Below are positions 20,681 through 29,082 of a DNA stretch of 64,000 nt, piece after piece (position 1 is the first letter of the stretch; each line of letters starts with the position of its first letter). This stretch comes from Streptomyces venezuelae ATCC 10712. Lineage in GTDB: Bacteria > Actinomycetota > Actinomycetes > Streptomycetales > Streptomycetaceae. The notes beneath the pieces were generated by a model that was not told the DNA's origin, did no database searches, and was given only the letters and a program-made list of their open reading frames with translations. The stretch spans positions 5,398,001 to 5,462,000 of the forward strand of contig NZ_CP029197.1 in NCBI RefSeq assembly GCF_008639165.1, written 5' to 3'. The position numbers and the translations under genes are program-made.

Positions 20681-20819
20681 CCGCCCGAACGGGGTGTCGT
20701 GAGTGTGACGTCCGTCAAAGAGGGCGTGACGCGCATTACTTCACGGTCACATGGCGCCTCCCGACCGCTAATCTCCGCCGAAGAGTCAGAAGTGAACAGG
20801 CGTTGAGGGGTGGAACATC

Positions 20820-21668
20820 GTGGCCAGGAAGCTCGCCGTCATCGGGGCCGGACTCATGGGGTCCGGCATCGCGCAGGTCTCGGCACAGGCGGGCTGGGAC
20901 GTCGTCCTGCGTGACGTCACCGACGCCGCGCTCACCCGCGGCACCGACGGCATCAAGGCCTCGTACGAGCGCTTCGTCGCCAAGGGCAAGCTGGACGCCG
21001 CCGACGCCGAGGCCGCCCTCGGCCGGATCACCGCCACCACCGAACTCGAAGCCGTCGCCGACGCGGACGTCGTCGTCGAGGCCGTCTTCGAGAACCTCGA
21101 CGTCAAGCACGAGATCTTCCGCTCGCTCGACAAGATCGCCAAGGACGGCGCCGTTCTCGCCTCCAACACCTCCGCGATCCCGATCACCAAGATCGCCGCG
21201 GTGACCGAGCGTCCCGAGGCCGTCGTTGGCGTCCACTTCTTCTCGCCGGTCCCGATGATGCAGCTCGTCGAGCTCGTCCGCGGCTACAAGACCAGCGACG
21301 AGACCCTCGCCACCGCCCGCGAGTTCGCCGAGTCCGTCGGCAAGACCTGCATCGTCGTCAACCGCGACGTCGCCGGCTTCGTCACCACCCGCCTCATCTC
21401 GGCCCTCGTCGTCGAGGCGGCCAAGCTCCACGAGTCCGGCGTCGCCACCGCCGAGGACATCGACATCGCCTGCAAGCTCGGCTTCGGCCACGCCATGGGC
21501 CCGCTCGCCACCGCCGACCTCACCGGCATCGACATCCTGGTGAACGCCGCCAACAACATCTACACCGAGTCCCAGGACGAGAAGTTCGCACCGCCGGAGC
21601 TGATGCGCCGGATGGTGGACGCGGGTGACATCGGCCGCAAGAGCGGGCAGGGCTTCTACAAGTACTGA
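20820..21668 (+). CDS. 3-hydroxybutyryl-CoA dehydrogenase
   Basis: Cytoplasmic NAD(P)-dependent enzyme converting 3-hydroxybutyryl-CoA and acetoacetyl-CoA. 282 aa. Rossmann motif GAGLMGSGIAQVSA at the N-terminus, NTSAIPITK and catalytic histidine in VGVHFFSPVPMMQLVE, and C-terminal GRKSGQGFYKY, all typical of the short hbd/paaH type. GTG at 20820 after GAGGGGTGG. Together with the thiolase at 38.6 kb it serves C4 acyl-CoA formation, which can feed butyryl/isobutyryl-CoA mutase (inference). Confidence 0.93.
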   Translation: MARKLAVIGAGLMGSGIAQVSAQAGWDVVLRDVTDAALTRGTDGIKASYERFVAKGKLDAADAEAALGRITATTELEAVADADVVVEAVFENLDVKHEIFRSLDKIAKDGAVLASNTSAIPITKIAAVTERPEAVVGVHFFSPVPMMQLVELVRGYKTSDETLATAREFAESVGKTCIVVNRDVAGFVTTRLISALVVEAAKLHESGVATAEDIDIACKLGFGHAMGPLATADLTGIDILVNAANNIYTESQDEKFAPPELMRRMVDAGDIGRKSGQGFYKY

Positions 21669-21794
21669 GCCGTACCCGCCACTCCGCCTCACCCCGTGGG
21701 GTGAATTTCGGTACCGGTTCGCTGACAGGGCGCAACGCTTCTGCCGGTGCGGCAGTCAGTTGTTGCGAAGACGGAGCACTCTCGGGGAGCGCAT

Positions 21795-22118
21795 ATGCAC
21801 ATCAGGGGCGACCACGTCGAGCTGGTCGTCGGGGGCCGCCTCGACGTCCGCAGCGCGGCGGACGCCCGTACGGTCCTGCACTCGGCCGTCGACGACGGAG
21901 TCGGCGACCTGGTGCTCGACCTGACCGGCCTCGACTCCTGGGACGCGACCGGGCTCGGCGTCATCATGGGCGCCCACCGACGGGCCGGCCGCTGCGGCCG
22001 ACGGCTCGTCCTGCGCGGCGTACCGCCCCAGATGCAGCGGCTGCTCGTCGCCACGAAGCTGCACCGCATCCTCGCCATCGAGGGCGGCCTCGCCCTGGAG
22101 TCCCTGCCCCGGGTGTGA
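21795..22118 (+). CDS. STAS-domain protein (anti-sigma factor antagonist type)
   Basis: 107 aa single STAS domain. VELVVGGRLDVRSAADAR, LVLDLTGLDSWDATGLGVIMGAHRR and the hydrophobic ends match the SpoIIAA fold. At the usual phosphorylation site the sequence is D-A-T-G, so Thr stands in for Ser. No kinase or sigma gene is next to it. ATG at 21795 has GGGGAG 5 bases upstream; a GTG at 21747 would add 16 residues. A GGGTG/CACCC hairpin overlaps its stop. Confidence 0.8.
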   Translation: MHIRGDHVELVVGGRLDVRSAADARTVLHSAVDDGVGDLVLDLTGLDSWDATGLGVIMGAHRRAGRCGRRLVLRGVPPQMQRLLVATKLHRILAIEGGLALESLPRV

Positions 22119-22234
22119 CCGCACCCCGGGCCGGGACGGACGGCGGTGACGCATGTGAAGCAGCCGTACGAACCAGGCGTCACGCTCAATCCTCACAAGA
22201 CCGTGACGACTGGGTCTCGCGGGCACCCCACCTG

Positions 22235-22263
22235 TTCCCGAGCGTCTGACCACGGTCTAGGGT
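22235..22263 (+). promoter_or_regulatory. Candidate promoter for the STAND-like gene
   Basis: TTCCCG (22235-22240), 17-base spacer, TAGGGT (22258-22263), about 69 bases before the ATG at 22332. The -10 is a good Streptomyces match, the -35 is weak. The 213-base gap holds no other gene. Confidence 0.35.
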
Positions 22264-22331
22264 TCGGTCGCCTGCACATTGACGGACCCACCCGGCGGGC
22301 ACCGGACACCGCTTCCTGAGGGGCTTGAACC

Positions 22332-24974
22332 ATGGACCCGATCAACCGGGGGCCGGAGGAGTACGGACACGACGCCGAGGGCGAGGACGCCCGCCAGGGA
22401 CGCGGCACCCCCGCGCCCGCACCCGCGCGTGCCCGCGTCGTCCGGCTCGTCTCAGGCGACCTGCTCGTCACCGTCAACCCCGTCGACGGCAGCGAGATCG
22501 AACCCTGCCCGCCCGGACAGGAACCCGCCGCCCCGCGCCCCCGCACCACCGAGGAACGCGCCGAGGCCGTCCGCGCCGCCGCCCCGCCCGTACCGCCGGG
22601 CCCGCCCGCGCCCGCACTGCCCCTCCTCGAACGCCAGGAGGAGCGCGAGCGCCTCACCGCCATCCTCGGCCGCGGCCGCTCCGCCCGCCTGACCGGCCCC
22701 GCCGGGTCCGGCCGCAGCACCCTCCTCGACGCGGTCGCCGCCGACTGCGCCGGACTCGCACCCGACGGCGTCGTCCGCCTCTCCGGCCTCCACCGCACCC
22801 CCGCCGAACTCCTCCACGAACTCTTCGTCGCCGTCCGGTACGCCCCCGACCACCGGCCCGGCCGGGCCGAGCTCCTCGACCGGCTCCGCGAGATCGGCGC
22901 CGTCGTGGTCGTCGACGACCTGGAGTTCGGCGGCGCCGCCCTCGACGAACTCCTCGCCGCCGCCCCGGAGTGCGCCTTCCTCCTCGCCGCCACACCCGAC
23001 GTACCCGCCCCCTCGGCCGACGGGGCCGTCGAAGAGGTTCAGCTCGGCGGCCTCGGCCGCGGCGCCGCCCTCACGCTCCTGGAGAGCGCCGCCGGCCGGA
23101 CCCTCACCGACGACGAGGCCAACTGGGCCGGCGACCTGTGGTTCGAGTCCGAAGGACTCCCGCTCCGCTTCGTCCAGGCCGGCGCCCTGCTCCGGCAGCG
23201 CGACCGGCTGCGCGTCACCCCCGCAGAGTTCGACGCCTTCGGCGCCCTCGAAGAGGCCTTCGGCCCGACCGACGCCGACACGGCCGCGGCGGCCTTCGAC
23301 GGACTCGACGACCCCGACGTCGAACTGCGCGAGATACCCCTGCCCAGCCTCGGCGAGGGCGCCGCCCCCGCCGCCCTCCTCGCCTCCCGGCTCAGCCGCT
23401 CCGCCCAGGCCGCCCTGCGGTTCGCCGTCGCCCTCGGCGGCGAGGTCCCGCACCAGGCCCACCTCCCGGCCCTCGTCGGCGACACCCACGCCGACGCCGC
23501 CCTCGGCGAACTCATGGCCTGCGGACTGCTCTCCCCGGCCGGCCCCCGCTACCGGCTCGCCGCCGGAGTGCTCACCCAGCTCCTCGCCCACGGGTACGCC
23601 ACCGAGGCCGCCGACCGCGCCCACACCGTCGCCCAGCACTACGCCTGGTGGGCCGCCCACCCCTCCGTCACCCCCGAGCGAGCCGCCGCCGAGTCCGACG
23701 CCCTGCTCGCCGCCCTCACCGCCCTCGTCGCCGGGAGCACCGCACCCGAGGCCGCCGCCGAGCACCGCGCCACCGCCGTCCGGCTCGCCCGCGCCGCCGC
23801 CCCCGCCTTCGCCGCCGGACTGCACTGGGGCGCCTGGGAGCGGGCCCTGCGGGCCGGGCAGGAGGCCGCCCGGCGCGCCGGCGAGGTCGCCGAGGAGGCC
23901 TACTTCCACCACGAGCTCGGCATCCTCGCCCTGTGCGCGGGCCACCTGGAGCGGGCCCGCGCCGAGCTGGAGGCCTCGATCGGCATGCGCGGGGCGCTCG
24001 CCGACAAGCGCGGCACCGTCGCCGGCCGCCGGGCGCTCGCCCTCGTCGCCGACCTCTCCGGGGAGCACGCCGCCCTGGAGCCCGTCTCCCCGCCGCGCGG
24101 CACCCCGGCCCTGCGCGGCCCCGCCGCCCGCCGCACGGCCCCCGAGCCCCCCACCGCGCCGCTGCCGGGCGGAGCCCTCCGCAAGGCCCCGGCCGCGCCC
24201 GCCGGCATCCCCGGGCGGGGCCCGGGGCAGCCACCGGCCCCGGCGTTCCCCGACTTCGCCGACGAGGGCCCGACGCTCATCAGCGGCCCGGCCCCCGCCC
24301 GGGGCGGCGCCCTGGGCGCCCTGGGCGGCCTCAAGGGGGGCATCCTCAACGGCGCGCGCCGCAACCTCGCCGCCGTCGGCGCGGGCGCGCTGCTCGTCGC
24401 CGTCCTCGGCACCGTCGTGACCCTCGGTGCCACCTCCGGCAACGGCGAGGACCCGGCCACCAACCACGTCACGTCCGACAGCACCGCCACCGACGGCTCC
24501 ACCGGCGACGGGTCCGACACGGGGGAGGAGCCCGCCGAGGGCGAGGAGGGCAAGCCGGGCGAGACCGGCGACCCCACCCACTCCGGCGCCCCGAACCCCT
24601 CGGCCTCCGGGAACACCTCCCCGTCGGGCACGGCGAGCACGGGCGGCACCGCCACCACCTCCGGCACCCCGTCGTCCTCGCAGAGCCCGACGACGACCAC
24701 GGCCCCCACGGGGACGACGGCCCCGCCGACGGGCTCGACGACCCGGCCGCCGAAGCCGACGACCACGACCCCGCCGAAGCCGACGACGACGCCGAAGCCG
24801 ACGACCACGACGACGACGCCGCCTGCGACGACGACCGCGCCGCCGGCGACCACGACCCCGCCGACGACCACTCCGCCCGGCGAGAGCACGGACGGCCCCA
24901 GCAACTCCGCCTCCTCGTCCCTCGGCGCCCCGCCCGCCCCCGGCGACTCCACCGCCTCGGAGACGCCGGCCTGA
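22332..24974 (+). CDS. Membrane-anchored STAND-like NTPase with Pro/Thr-rich extracellular tail
   Basis: 880 aa. Order: disordered N-terminus (1-95), P-loop domain with GPAGSGRST (122-130) and Walker B VVVVDDLEFGG (191-201), a winged/helical region, TPR-like helices (about 480-600), Pro-rich linker, one membrane helix (about 676-698, AAVGAGALLVAVLGTVVTLGA), then a Ser/Thr/Pro-rich tail (about 700-880). The Walker A lysine is Arg128. The layout suggests an intracellular sensor tied to an exposed stalk. Matches in position the ATP/GTP-binding protein SCO5387 (recollection). Function unknown. Confidence 0.8.
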   Translation: MDPINRGPEEYGHDAEGEDARQGRGTPAPAPARARVVRLVSGDLLVTVNPVDGSEIEPCPPGQEPAAPRPRTTEERAEAVRAAAPPVPPGPPAPALPLLERQEERERLTAILGRGRSARLTGPAGSGRSTLLDAVAADCAGLAPDGVVRLSGLHRTPAELLHELFVAVRYAPDHRPGRAELLDRLREIGAVVVVDDLEFGGAALDELLAAAPECAFLLAATPDVPAPSADGAVEEVQLGGLGRGAALTLLESAAGRTLTDDEANWAGDLWFESEGLPLRFVQAGALLRQRDRLRVTPAEFDAFGALEEAFGPTDADTAAAAFDGLDDPDVELREIPLPSLGEGAAPAALLASRLSRSAQAALRFAVALGGEVPHQAHLPALVGDTHADAALGELMACGLLSPAGPRYRLAAGVLTQLLAHGYATEAADRAHTVAQHYAWWAAHPSVTPERAAAESDALLAALTALVAGSTAPEAAAEHRATAVRLARAAAPAFAAGLHWGAWERALRAGQEAARRAGEVAEEAYFHHELGILALCAGHLERARAELEASIGMRGALADKRGTVAGRRALALVADLSGEHAALEPVSPPRGTPALRGPAARRTAPEPPTAPLPGGALRKAPAAPAGIPGRGPGQPPAPAFPDFADEGPTLISGPAPARGGALGALGGLKGGILNGARRNLAAVGAGALLVAVLGTVVTLGATSGNGEDPATNHVTSDSTATDGSTGDGSDTGEEPAEGEEGKPGETGDPTHSGAPNPSASGNTSPSGTASTGGTATTSGTPSSSQSPTTTTAPTGTTAPPTGSTTRPPKPTTTTPPKPTTTPKPTTTTTTPPATTTAPPATTTPPTTTPPGESTDGPSNSASSSLGAPPAPGDSTASETPA

Positions 24975-25010
24975 CGGACGTACCGCGGTACGGGGACGAC
25001 GAGCGCGACG

Positions 25011-25110
25011 AGCACGGCGAAGGACGACGAAGCACGGCGAAGGACGGCGAAGCACGGCGAAGGACGGCGAAGCACGGCGAAGGACGGCGAAGCACGACGA
25101 AGGACGGCCC
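25011..25110. repeat. 20-base tandem repeat, five copies
   Basis: Unit AGCACGGCGAAGGACGGCGA. Copies begin at 25011, 25031, 25051, 25071 and 25091; the middle three are identical, the first and last differ by one or more bases. Each unit is itself two similar 10-base halves. It lies right after the stop of the STAND-like gene and before a terminator hairpin. The number of copies is likely variable between strains. Confidence 0.9.
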
Positions 25111-25140
25111 CGGGCGCGTTCACCGCACCCGGGGCCGTCC
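25102..25140. terminator. Bidirectional terminator after the STAND-like gene and nucS
   Basis: Perfect 13-bp stem GGACGGCCCCGGG (25102-25114) with 25128-25140 and a 13-base loop. Its left arm overlaps the last tandem repeat copy. It sits between convergent genes. Confidence 0.8.
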
Positions 25141-25166
25141 CCGTACCGCCGTCCGTCGAGCCGTCG

Positions 25167-25847
25167 TCAGAACAGCCGCAGCTTGTCGTCCTCGATGCCC
25201 CGCAGGGCGTCGTAGTCCAGCACCACGCAGCCGATCCCGCGGTCCGTCGCGAGCACCCGCGCCTGCGGCTTGATCTCCTGCGCCGCGAACACGCCGCGCA
25301 CCGGAGCCAGGTGCGGGTCGCGGTTGAGCAGTTCCAGGTAGCGGGTCAGCTGCTCGACGCCGTCGATCTCGCCGCGTCGCTTGATCTCCACTGCGACCGT
25401 CGCGCCGTCGGAGTCACGGCACAGGATGTCCACCGGGCCGATCGCCGTCGGGTACTCGCGGCGGATCAGGGTGTAGCCGTCGCCGAGGGTCTCGATGCGG
25501 TCGGCGAGCAGCTCCTGCAGGTGCGCCTCGACGCCGTCCTTGATGAGACCCGGGTCCACACCCAGTTCGTGCGAGGAGTCGTGGAGGATCTCCTCCATCG
25601 TGATGATCAGTTTCTCGCCCGCTTTGTTGATCACGGTCCAGACGCCCGCCTCGCCGGCGTCACCGTCGTAGTTCTCCTTGAGGGTGCACGGCGGGGACAT
25701 CCAGTTGAGCGGTTTGTACGCCCGGTCGTCCGCGTGGACGGAGACGCTGCCGTCTGCCTTGACCAGGATGAGACGGGGCGCGGAGGGCAGGTGGGCCGTG
25801 AGCCGGCCCGCGTAGTCCACGGAGCAACGGGCAATGACGAGACGCAT
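25167..25847 (-). CDS. nucS: Mismatch-specific endonuclease NucS (EndoMS)
   Basis: Actinobacteria and archaea that lack MutS/MutL use NucS to cut both strands at G-T, G-G and T-T mismatches. 226 aa. N-terminal DNA-binding and dimer domain, C-terminal RecB-like nuclease domain with [23 protein letters not shown], holding the catalytic Asp and E-x-K. The very C-terminus DDKLRLF looks like the known sliding-clamp binding peptide. ATG at 25847 ([14 protein letters not shown]) matches the family start; an upstream in-frame start is not supported. Confidence 0.95.
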   Translation of the reverse strand: MRLVIARCSVDYAGRLTAHLPSAPRLILVKADGSVSVHADDRAYKPLNWMSPPCTLKENYDGDAGEAGVWTVINKAGEKLIITMEEILHDSSHELGVDPGLIKDGVEAHLQELLADRIETLGDGYTLIRREYPTAIGPVDILCRDSDGATVAVEIKRRGEIDGVEQLTRYLELLNRDPHLAPVRGVFAAQEIKPQARVLATDRGIGCVVLDYDALRGIEDDKLRLF

Positions 25848-26064
25848 GGTCGGCAACGCTACAAGACGGGCGCTCTTCCGCGCGATTCGGGCATCACCCG
25901 GAGGCCTTCCGGGCATGATCCTGAGCCGAACACCCGTCGGTTATCAGCCGGTTGTGTTCCCCATCTCCTGGTGCGGTCAGGATTGCACGCTTACCGTGGA
26001 AGCTGGAGGTCGTCGTCCGTGCACGCTGCGTGTCGGGCGGCCCGGCCTTCGTCCCTGCCCGCAA

Positions 26065-26083
26065 GACCCCGCCCCGCGGGGTC
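26065..26083 (+). other. Hairpin next to the ribosome site of the SCO5389-type gene
   Basis: GACCCCGC (26065-26072), loop CCC, GCGGGGTC (26076-26083), ending about 5 bases before the AGGAG ribosome site. It is a stable 8-bp stem in the leader and could limit or stabilise translation. The effect is inferred. Confidence 0.5.
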
Positions 26084-26098
26084 GCGAGAGGAGAACCC

Positions 26099-26491
26099 AT
26101 GTCGCTCGACGTCTCACCGGCACTGTTGGAACAGGCCGAGCGAGGCGAGGTCGACGAAGCCGACTTCGTCGACTGCGTCCGGACCTCCCTGCCCTACGCA
26201 TGGGAGATGATCAGTTCTCTGGTGGCCCAGCTGAAGGTCGACGGCGGAGAGTTCGCCGACAACCAGACGCCGCCGCCGAATGAGCAGGCACGTGGTCAGC
26301 TGCTGCGCGCGCTCGCGAGCGATGCCATTCGTGGTGCGCTGCAGCGGCATTTCGGGGTGCGTCTCGCCTTCCAGAACTGCCACCGCGTGGCGGTGTTCCC
26401 GCTGGACCCGTCGGTGGACGAGCGGCTCGCCCGCTTCACTTCCGTACGGGGGCAGCTGCTGAACCAGTCGCCGGAACTGCGCGACTGCTGA
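26099..26491 (+). CDS. SCO5389 family protein, function unknown
   Basis: 130 aa, soluble, acidic N-terminal half (LEQAERGEVDEADFVDCVRTSLPYAWEMISSLV) and a C-terminal half with RGALQRHFGVRLAFQNCHRVAVFPL. No signal or membrane segment. The family is conserved among streptomycetes and sits beside nucS, divergently transcribed. ATG at 26099 has AGGAG 6 bases upstream. I know no function; predominantly helical fold is likely. Confidence 0.8.
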   Translation: MSLDVSPALLEQAERGEVDEADFVDCVRTSLPYAWEMISSLVAQLKVDGGEFADNQTPPPNEQARGQLLRALASDAIRGALQRHFGVRLAFQNCHRVAVFPLDPSVDERLARFTSVRGQLLNQSPELRDC

Positions 26492-26497
26492 GCCGTG

Positions 26498-26579
26498 GTG
26501 CTGCCGCTCCGCGTCGTGGGAGACGCGATCGATGCGTGTCGACGCGCATCGCCGCCAAGGGATGCCGGAGCGGCAGCAC
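26498..26579. terminator. Nested inverted repeats between convergent genes
   Basis: Outer 14-base arms GTGCTGCCGCTCCG (26498-26511) and 26566-26579 are perfectly complementary. Inside, CGATGCG (26530-26536) pairs with CGCATCG (26545-26551). The folded RNA would be a long branched hairpin of about 82 bases. It lies between convergent genes ending at 26491 and 26624, so a terminator is the simplest role; the size is unusual. Confidence 0.6.
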
Positions 26580-26623
26580 AGCACCGTGCCCGGCCGTACG
26601 GGCCGCCCGGCCGTACGGACCGG

Positions 26624-27658
26624 TCAGACGAGCAGCGGCAGGACCTCCGCGCCCAGCCGCCGCACGTTCTCCTCGGTCGCCGCGAGGTCGCCGGTGCCCT
26701 CGGCGAGCAGCGCGAACCGGGTGATGCCCGTACGCTCCGCCGTCGCCGCGAGCCGGTCCGCCGCGCGCCGGGGCGTGCCCACCGGGTGCAGTCCGCACAG
26801 CAGCTCCGTGTACGCGACGGGGTCCCGCATCGCCCGGTGCCGGCCGTCCACCGTCACGTGCGCGTCGAGCCCCTGCTTCAGCCAGCCCGGCATGGCCTTC
26901 ACCAGCGCCTCGGCCGCGTCCGCCGCCCGGTCCGCGAGCTGGGCGACGCCCGCCGAGACGTGCCGGCCGCCGATCCGCGCGATCTCGTCCGGGTCCCGCC
27001 CGGCCTCCCGCGCGCAGCGCGCCCAGGCCGCGACCATCTCGGCCTTGTCCTCGTCGCCGCAGTGCATGCCGAGCAGCATCGGAAGGCCGCGCTCGGCGGC
27101 GAGCCGCACGCTCTTCGGCGAGGTGCAGGCCACCACCACCTCGGGGGCGGGGTCCCCGCCGATCAGCTCGTCGGGGCGCGGGACGACCGGCACCTCACGG
27201 AAGGCGAATCGTTCTCCCTGGGCGCCCACCCGGGGCTCGCTCAGCCAGCGCAGCAGCAGGTCGAGCGATTCGGGGAAGCCCTTCTCGTACGCGCCGAGGC
27301 CCGCGCCGAAGACCTCCAGGTCCACCCAGGGGCCGCCCCGGCCCACCCCGAGGGTGAACCTTCCGCCCGAGGTGAGGTGGAGCAGCGCCGCCTGCTCGCC
27401 GAGCGCGACCGGATGAACCGTCGGCAGCACGCTCACCGCCGTGCCCACCCGCAGCCTCCGCGTCCTGCCGAGCAGCAGTGCCGCCAGGGTCACGGCCGAC
27501 GGGCAGACCCCGTACGGCACGAAGTGGTGCTCGGCCAGCCAGACCGAGTCGAGCCCCGCCTCCTCGGCGACCTCGGCGGTCCGCACCGCCCGGTGGAGGG
27601 CCTCACCCTGTCCCTGACCCGGGAACTGTGCGGCCAGAACGAACGTACCCACGCGCAT
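26624..27658 (-). CDS. LLM-class (luciferase-like, flavin or F420-dependent) monooxygenase
   Basis: 344 aa TIM-barrel of the bacterial luciferase superfamily: FVLAAQFPGQ at the N-terminus, AEEAGLDSVWLAEHHF, GRTRRLRVGTAVSVLP, RFTLGVGRGGPW. C-terminal GTPRRAADRLAATAERTGITRFAL is the usual end. Uses reduced FMN or F420 as cosubstrate; the substrate cannot be told. ATG at 27658 after AAGGAGG; the frame is open upstream to 28012 but those residues look non-coding. Confidence 0.88.
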   Translation of the reverse strand: MRVGTFVLAAQFPGQGQGEALHRAVRTAEVAEEAGLDSVWLAEHHFVPYGVCPSAVTLAALLLGRTRRLRVGTAVSVLPTVHPVALGEQAALLHLTSGGRFTLGVGRGGPWVDLEVFGAGLGAYEKGFPESLDLLLRWLSEPRVGAQGERFAFREVPVVPRPDELIGGDPAPEVVVACTSPKSVRLAAERGLPMLLGMHCGDEDKAEMVAAWARCAREAGRDPDEIARIGGRHVSAGVAQLADRAADAAEALVKAMPGWLKQGLDAHVTVDGRHRAMRDPVAYTELLCGLHPVGTPRRAADRLAATAERTGITRFALLAEGTGDLAATEENVRRLGAEVLPLLV

Positions 27659-27857
27659 CGCCTTCTGCCTCCTTCGCGGCCGACGCGTAACTCCCCTCGC
27701 ACTGGCACCAACGTCTGACACGTGCCAAAGGCAACGGCTCTTCATGAAGTTCTTGCGATTTTCGGCTAAGCCGTCCCGGACCGGGCCCGGGGCACCGTGT
27801 CGCGGCCCGTAGGCTGGACGGAACGGTCCGTGTTCCCAGACCCCGTGAGGTGTGCCC

Positions 27858-28187
27858 GTGTCCCCGCGCCACAACCGCTCCCGAGGCGGCGAGAAGCCCG
27901 CGCAGCAGCCGGGCGACACCGGCGACCGGTACGGCGGCGCGCAGCGCAGCGAGACCTGGCAGGGCGAGGAGTGGTACGTGCGCCTCGTCGCCGGCGCGAG
28001 CGCACCCGGCAAGCGCTACCGCTGCCCCGGCTGCGACCAGGAGATCCCGCCCGGCGCCCCGCACGTGGTCGCCTGGCCGGAGTACGGCGGGGTGGACGAC
28101 CGGCGGCACTGGCACAAGGCCTGCTGGAACGCCAAGGACCGCCGCACCAGCAGGGTGCAGCGGTCCCGTAACGCGCCGAGGTACTGA
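27858..28187 (+). CDS. Small protein with a probable zinc site
   Basis: 109 aa. Basic, Gly/Gln-rich N-terminus, then YRCPGCDQEIPPGAPHVVAWPE and RRHWHKACWNAKDRR. The spacing C-x2-C ... H ... H-x-H-x3-C suggests one zinc ion bound by Cys and His. Basic C-terminus. GTG at 27858 is 7 bases after GAGG; GTG at 27852 is too close. Conserved in Streptomyces; role unknown, nucleic-acid binding is possible from charge (inference). Confidence 0.75.
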   Translation: MSPRHNRSRGGEKPAQQPGDTGDRYGGAQRSETWQGEEWYVRLVAGASAPGKRYRCPGCDQEIPPGAPHVVAWPEYGGVDDRRHWHKACWNAKDRRTSRVQRSRNAPRY

Positions 28188-28189
28188 GC

Positions 28190-28245
28190 CGGGGCCCGGG
28201 CGGTTCAGGCCCCCCGCAGCGGGGGGCCACCCGCGCCCGGGCCGG
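28190..28245. terminator. Bidirectional terminator between convergent genes
   Basis: Core GGCCCCCCGC (28208-28217) and GCGGGGGGCC (28219-28228) form a perfect stem; partly matching CCGGGCCCGGGC-type arms on each side extend it. It separates the zinc-site gene from the ABC permease gene. Confidence 0.75.
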
Positions 28246-29082
28246 TCACACGTCCCGGGAGTTCAGCACGGCGTACGCGCCGGCGAGCGCGACCCCCGCG
28301 ACCCCCGCCATGATCAGCAGCGGCTCCCAGCCCGAAGGACCCTTGTCCCCGAACGGCGGCTGCGCCGCGTACAGCGAGATCATCTGCGAGGGGATCGCGT
28401 ACGTGAAGAGTGCCTCCTGCACCGACTTCAGCGCCTCGGAGAACATGAACAGCGCCGCCACCAGCGGCAGCAGGAGCAGACCGATCATCACCGTGATCGC
28501 ACCCGCCGAGTGCCGGATCAGCGTGCCGAGCGCCAGCGACAGCAGCCCGAGCGTCGCCAGATAGGCGCCCGCGCCGACCGTCGCCCGCAGCCACTCGCCC
28601 GCCGTCGGCGTGGCCGCCGCCTCCACAAGACCGACCTGCACCGCGCCCACCAGCGCCGCCACCACGGTGGTCACCGTGAAGACGAGCAGGAAGAACACGA
28701 TCGCCTTGGCCGTCAGCACCCGGGCCCGGCTCGGGCAGGCCGTCAGGGTCGTACGGATCATGCCGGTGCCGTACTCGGAGGCGATCGTCAGCACGCCGAG
28801 CGTGATCACACAGATCGAGGCCGGCAGCATCCCGAAGAAGCCGAAGCTGAGCGCCGTCTCGTCGCCCATCCCCTGCTCCCCGGCGTTGGCGGCGATCGCC
28901 GCCACCCCCAGGCCGATGACCACCATCAGCAGGACCATGACCCCGAGCGTCCACAGCGTCGAACGCACCGAGCGGATCTTCGTCCACTCGGAGGCCAGGG
29001 CGTCACCGAGGTGCGCCCTGCGGACCGGGATGGGGGAGACGTAGGAGTGCGCCGGAACGTGGTGCGGTGCGGGGGCGGTCAT
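28246..29082 (-). CDS. ABC-2 type transporter permease
   Basis: 278 aa. N-terminal segment with the family motif ASEWTKIRSVRSTLWTL before helix 1, six membrane helices, and ASEYGTGMIRTTLTACPSR between helices 2 and 3, typical of Streptomyces ABC-2 permeases of the two-component kind. It overlaps the upstream ATPase by 4 bases (ATGA). Paralogue of the permease at 30433-31212. Substrate unknown. Confidence 0.9.
   Translation of the reverse strand: MTAPAPHHVPAHSYVSPIPVRRAHLGDALASEWTKIRSVRSTLWTLGVMVLLMVVIGLGVAAIAANAGEQGMGDETALSFGFFGMLPASICVITLGVLTIASEYGTGMIRTTLTACPSRARVLTAKAIVFFLLVFTVTTVVAALVGAVQVGLVEAAATPTAGEWLRATVGAGAYLATLGLLSLALGTLIRHSAGAITVMIGLLLLPLVAALFMFSEALKSVQEALFTYAIPSQMISLYAAQPPFGDKGPSGWEPLLIMAGVAGVALAGAYAVLNSRDV

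Noticed and set aside
25011-25110. Tandem repeat considered as CRISPR
   Set aside because: No spacers between units; simple head-to-tail 20-base repeat.
22325-25273. 982-codon plus-strand Arg/Pro-rich frame
   Set aside because: Different frame of the STAND-like gene; arginine-rich shadow with no domain. The frame with P-loop and membrane helix is the real one.
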